From: Clostridia bacterium
GTDB lineage: Bacteria > Bacillota > Clostridia > Lachnospirales > Lachnospiraceae
Length of the DNA: 64,000 bases
Direction of reading: 5' to 3'
Assembly (NCBI GenBank): GCA_003246295.1
Contig: QKAS01000032.1
Coordinates: forward strand, 186,001-250,000
Part shown: one piece after another, positions 61,000-64,000 of the stretch
How positions within the stretch are numbered: position 1 is the first letter of the stretch
Layout: every line of letters starts with the position of its first letter
Made by a program: the position numbers and the translations under genes
The notes under the pieces: generated by a model
The model's database searches: none
The model's input: only the letters and a program-made list of their open reading frames with translations
Told to the model about the DNA's origin: nothing

Positions 61000-61860
61000 T
61001 TATTTATTCTTATTGAAAGATAAAAGTCTCAACTCTTTTGCGAGCCCCTCAAGCTGGGTATCAATGCTGCAATCGAAAATACCGCCACCAGTTTCTACCA
61101 TACATTGCCCCTGTGAAAGTGTAATATCTTTTATGATTTCAACCGTAGCACTTTCAGATACCATTTCCATAATTGTTTCTCGTTTTTCAGATAAATACAA
61201 ATAATCTTCCGGCGAGATATGTATGATAAAATCTCTATTCATATCACTTCCAGCTATAATATTCTGTAAAGAATATAAAATCACTGACTGAAACCTGGAC
61301 AAATCTGTCTTAAACACATGTTCATAGATGTCTGTTAATGTATCAATCATGACCGGTTCCAGTTCATCCACTTGTTTTTGATATTCAGTTTCTAACTGAT
61401 TCTGAAGTTCCTGCAACTTTTCTGTTTCGCTTGTTAAAAATTTTTGAGCTTCCTGCTGACCTGCTTCCAACCCTTTTTGAAAGCCTTCCTGATAGGCGTT
61501 TTGTCTGATTTCTTCCGCTTCTCTTGCTGCATTCGCCAGCATGCTGTCAGCTTTCACTCTAGCCTCTTCAGCAATTTCTTCAGGTGTTGGACCATTATAA
61601 GCAGGCTCTGCTTTTATAACATTGGAAAGAGGCATTCCTGCCATGTCTTCCGTATGATCAGAATCTTCCAGCAATGCCTCTACCGCAAATGCATCCAGCC
61701 CTTCCGCAAACCGGTTTTCACTTTCTGCATCCTTCATTTCGTTTTTCATGATTTCACGCAAATGATTAATTTTAATTTCCATTTGCTCATTGGAATCTAT
61801 AATTCTCTTTCCTTCTTCATGCAATACCACATGTCCGGATTTTAATAAATTACTAGACAA
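61000..61860 (-). CDS. fliH: Flagellar assembly protein FliH
   Basis: About 286 aa, longer than E. coli FliH (235). An acidic N-terminal region (1-90) is followed by an Ala/Glu/Lys-rich coiled coil of the GxxxG-like type (ARVKADSMLANAAREAEEIRQNAYQEGFQKGLEAGQQEAQKF) and the C-terminal FliI-binding domain, ETGGGIFDCSIDTQLEGLAKEL. I choose the TTG at 61860 because GGAGGTG lies 9 nt before it. The gene then overlaps the fliG end by 8 nt; the longer frame would overlap by 59 nt. Confidence 0.92.
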   Translation of the reverse strand: MSSNLLKSGHVVLHEEGKRIIDSNEQMEIKINHLREIMKNEMKDAESENRFAEGLDAFAVEALLEDSDHTEDMAGMPLSNVIKAEPAYNGPTPEEIAEEARVKADSMLANAAREAEEIRQNAYQEGFQKGLEAGQQEAQKFLTSETEKLQELQNQLETEYQKQVDELEPVMIDTLTDIYEHVFKTDLSRFQSVILYSLQNIIAGSDMNRDFIIHISPEDYLYLSEKRETIMEMVSESATVEIIKDITLSQGQCMVETGGGIFDCSIDTQLEGLAKELRLLSFNKNK

Positions 61861-62869
61861 TAATTTCGTCACCTCCGCCTCGCGAGATAACAATTTCAGC
61901 AGAGTCTTCAAGTTTTCTAATGATATTTACAATCTTCTGCTGTGCTTCTTCAACATCTTTCATACGAACCGGACCCATGAATTCCATATCTTCTTTGATC
62001 ATAACTGCAAGTCGTTTTGAAAGGTTATTAAAGATTGCAGCCTGAACCTGTTCATTAGATCCTTTCAGTGCAATTGCAAGATCATTGTTATCAACGTCTC
62101 TGAGTACACGCTGAATTGCTCTGTCGTCAAGAAGCAATACATCTTCAAATACAAACATCTTCTTCCTGATTTCATCCGCAAGTTCTGGCTCTTCTATTTC
62201 AAGACTTTCCATGATATGTTTTTCAGTTCCTCTGTCGACAGCATTTAAAATTTCAACAACTGCATCTACGCCACCAATAATGGTATAATCCTGATTCACA
62301 AGTGAAGCAAGCTTTGATTCAAGAACTTTTTCTACTTCTTTGATGACATCAGGACTCGTACGATCCATCATCGCAATACGTTTTGCAACATCAGCCTGTC
62401 TGTCCGGTGTCAATGACGAAATAATGGATGACGACTGTGAAGGTGATAGATACGAAAGAATCAGTGCAATTGTTTGTGGATGTTCATCCTGTATAAAGTT
62501 CAATAACTGAGATGCATCCGTCTTTCTAATAAATTCAAAAGGTTTCACCTGAAGAGATGCTGTTAATTTTCCAATAACATCCATCGCTTTATCGGAACCA
62601 AGTGCTTTTTCCAGTAATTCTTTTGCGTAACCAATACCACCTTCCGCAATATACTGCTGCGCAAGGCAAATCTCATAAAACTCATTGATAACATTGTCTT
62701 TAATCTGTGGTGTTATACTTCTTGTATTTGCAATTTCAAGTGTAAGTTCTTCAATTTCTTCTTCTTTTAAATGTTTAAATACAAGTGCTGATTTTTCCGG
62801 TCCTAACGCAATCAGGAGTATCGCTGCCTTTTGAATTCCCGAAATCTTATCTTCTGTGAATCTCGCCAT
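61853..62869 (-). CDS. fliG: Flagellar motor switch protein FliG
   Basis: 338 aa, full length. Block EHPQTIALILSYLSPSQSSSIISSL with the EHPQ motif, middle ARM domains, and the C-terminal torque helix with charged residues (FEDVLLLDDRAIQRVLRDVDNNDLAIALKGS). It bridges the MS ring (FliF, next gene upstream) and FliM, and contacts MotA. It starts 3 nt after fliF. Confidence 0.98.
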   Translation of the reverse strand: MARFTEDKISGIQKAAILLIALGPEKSALVFKHLKEEEIEELTLEIANTRSITPQIKDNVINEFYEICLAQQYIAEGGIGYAKELLEKALGSDKAMDVIGKLTASLQVKPFEFIRKTDASQLLNFIQDEHPQTIALILSYLSPSQSSSIISSLTPDRQADVAKRIAMMDRTSPDVIKEVEKVLESKLASLVNQDYTIIGGVDAVVEILNAVDRGTEKHIMESLEIEEPELADEIRKKMFVFEDVLLLDDRAIQRVLRDVDNNDLAIALKGSNEQVQAAIFNNLSKRLAVMIKEDMEFMGPVRMKDVEEAQQKIVNIIRKLEDSAEIVISRGGGDEIIV

Positions 62870-62872
62870 GGA

Positions 62873-64000
62873 TTACCCCCAATCTTCGTTCAGCCAGTTG
62901 CGTAACAGATTCGCAACTGCCTCCGGATTTTCTTCTACAAATTTTTCTATCATTTGTCTTGCCTGTGACTTCGTTTCCATTTCAATATCTTCCAGAAGTA
63001 CCGGTGGTGTTGACTGTAGTAAATTTTCAACAGAAAGTTCTTCTTCTGCCACCTGTTCCTTCGCATTCTTCATACTCTTAAGAACTACAAAGACAAGTAA
63101 TCCAAGAATAATTACTATGAGTGCAATTTGAATGACATCCGTCAAACCAATCTGAGCGCCTTCGCTGTCAACAAACATCGGCTCTTCATAGGCAACGATT
63201 GTGATATTCTCAGCAGAAATTCCTGTCGCATTCGCAACCATTGTGATAAATTCTTCATCTACTGTTACTCTTGTACGTTCTGCATTTGAAAGCTTGTATT
63301 CATTCCATGTTACACCATCCAAAAGGCCTTGATCCTGGGCATCTTCTTCATTCAATACTTTATATTGGATGGCGGCAACCGAAAGAGACGAATCGTCATA
63401 AACAATTGCGCCTGCCGGAGTTGTCTGGTTTGTAATTTTTTCATTTGGCAAATAATCTCTCGACTCTTCAGTAACGGAATCGCTGCTATACTGATTATCT
63501 TCATAAACATATGTTGTTTCGGTGTTAGAATCAGTCCCTGGTACTCCACCGCTTCCACCTGTTGAATCAGATTGATATACGTCTTCATGACTAAGGACGC
63601 CCTGTGTCTGTCCATCAGCTGGAGTATAATTATGTTCTGTAACATCTGTAGAGGAAAAGTCTATTTTAAGATTGGTTGCAACTTCTACATTGTCAAATTC
63701 ATTGGTACCAAGTAAAACTTTTTTCACTTCATTTTTTACAAGATTTTCTGCTTGCTGTTTTACTGTCAGCTGACTGCTGGCTGATCCTGCAAGTGTAAAA
63801 TCATCTTCACCGGAAAACAATAAATTCCCCAGCGTATCAATGATTGTAACGTTTTGTGTGGTTGTGTTTCCAAGCGCGGTTGCTACAACTCGTGCAATAG
63901 AGGCTGGTGCCTCATCCGGCATTTCTCCATCAATTTCAAGAATTATAGAAGCGAAAGACTCTTCTTCTTCTGCAATCAAAGTCCCATCATTTTCAGGAAT
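62873..64000 (-). CDS. fliF: Flagellar MS-ring protein FliF (C-terminal part, cut by window edge)
   Basis: The frame is open to the right edge; about 375 residues are visible of roughly 520-540. Family features are seen. EIDGEMPDEAPASIARVVATALGNTTTQNVTIIDTLGNLL belongs to the ring-building motif region. Next comes a Ser/Thr/Gly-rich loop (DSTGGSGGVPGTDSNTETT), then one C-terminal membrane helix (VIQIALIVIILGLLVFVVL). The FliG-binding tail VANLLRNWLNEDWG is intact. It builds the base on which FliG sits. flgB, flgC and fliE probably lie upstream, outside the window. Confidence 0.97.
   Translation of the reverse strand: MPENDGTLIAEEEESFASIILEIDGEMPDEAPASIARVVATALGNTTTQNVTIIDTLGNLLFSGEDDFTLAGSASSQLTVKQQAENLVKNEVKKVLLGTNEFDNVEVATNLKIDFSSTDVTEHNYTPADGQTQGVLSHEDVYQSDSTGGSGGVPGTDSNTETTYVYEDNQYSSDSVTEESRDYLPNEKITNQTTPAGAIVYDDSSLSVAAIQYKVLNEEDAQDQGLLDGVTWNEYKLSNAERTRVTVDEEFITMVANATGISAENITIVAYEEPMFVDSEGAQIGLTDVIQIALIVIILGLLVFVVLKSMKNAKEQVAEEELSVENLLQSTPPVLLEDIEMETKSQARQMIEKFVEENPEAVANLLRNWLNEDWG

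Overview
The window comes from a low-GC, motile Gram-positive anaerobe of the class Clostridia, most likely Lachnospiraceae (Roseburia / Lachnospira / Butyrivibrio-like). Four things suggest this: the order pyrH-frr-uppS-cdsA-dxr-rseP, a glmS ribozyme, strong GGAGG ribosome binding sites, and one very long flagellar/chemotaxis operon that holds Firmicutes-type FliY, CheC, CheD, FlhF, FlhG and a FliA-family sigma factor. The assignment is an inference from gene content; no rRNA is present. Nearly all genes lie on the minus strand, so transcription runs from high to low coordinates. Only an AraC regulator and one small membrane protein are on the plus strand.

Region by region. 1-357: the N-terminal part of a protein that resembles a degenerate PP2C phosphatase and runs off the left edge. 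574-6668: bactofilin, pyrH, frr, uppS, cdsA, dxr, rseP (nucleotide, translation and envelope-lipid housekeeping). 6720-11033: polysaccharide deacetylase, AI-2E-type exporter, PIN-PhoH ATPase and two small membrane proteins. 11134-11812: a very short Fur-like repressor and a DUF2325 protein, each behind a copy of the same palindromic operator. 11975-14040: glmS with its self-cleaving leader ribozyme and promoter. 14162-21515: a PAS-PAS-GGDEF-HD-GYP c-di-GMP enzyme, a MATE pump with its MarR repressor, a secreted transglutaminase-like protein and a GH127 glycosidase. 21652-24483: the AraC regulator and a UvrD-like helicase.

24464-28220 is an arsenic/thiol island. One unit is arsR-acr3-arsC(-helicase). 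The other is permease-arsR-thioredoxin. Their promoters carry almost identical operators that overlap perfect or near-perfect -35 boxes. An IS200-type element (28300-29030) sits between this island and rpsB-tsf.

31033-64000 (continuing past the right edge) is the flagellar/chemotaxis operon, read fliF, fliG, fliH, fliI, fliJ, MotE-like, fliK, flgD, TIGR02530-like, flgE, flbD, motA, motB, fliL, fliM, fliY, cheY, fliO, fliP, fliQ, fliR, flhB, flhA, flhF, flhG, PilZ, cheB, cheA, cheW, cheC, cheD, small membrane protein, fliA-type sigma, FapA-like DUF342, and three poorly known genes. Many genes overlap or are separated by only a few bases. The operon ends in a 17-bp hairpin whose loop and 3' flank also form the apparent promoter of rpsB. 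The c-di-GMP enzyme upstream and the PilZ protein inside the operon suggest that motility is under c-di-GMP control. No cheR, chemoreceptor, flagellin, tRNA, rRNA or CRISPR array is present.

The least described items are the short Fur/DUF2325 pair with its shared operator, the structured rpsB leader, the hairpin that hides the ribosome binding site of the AI-2E-family gene, and the unknown genes at the 3' end of the flagellar operon.
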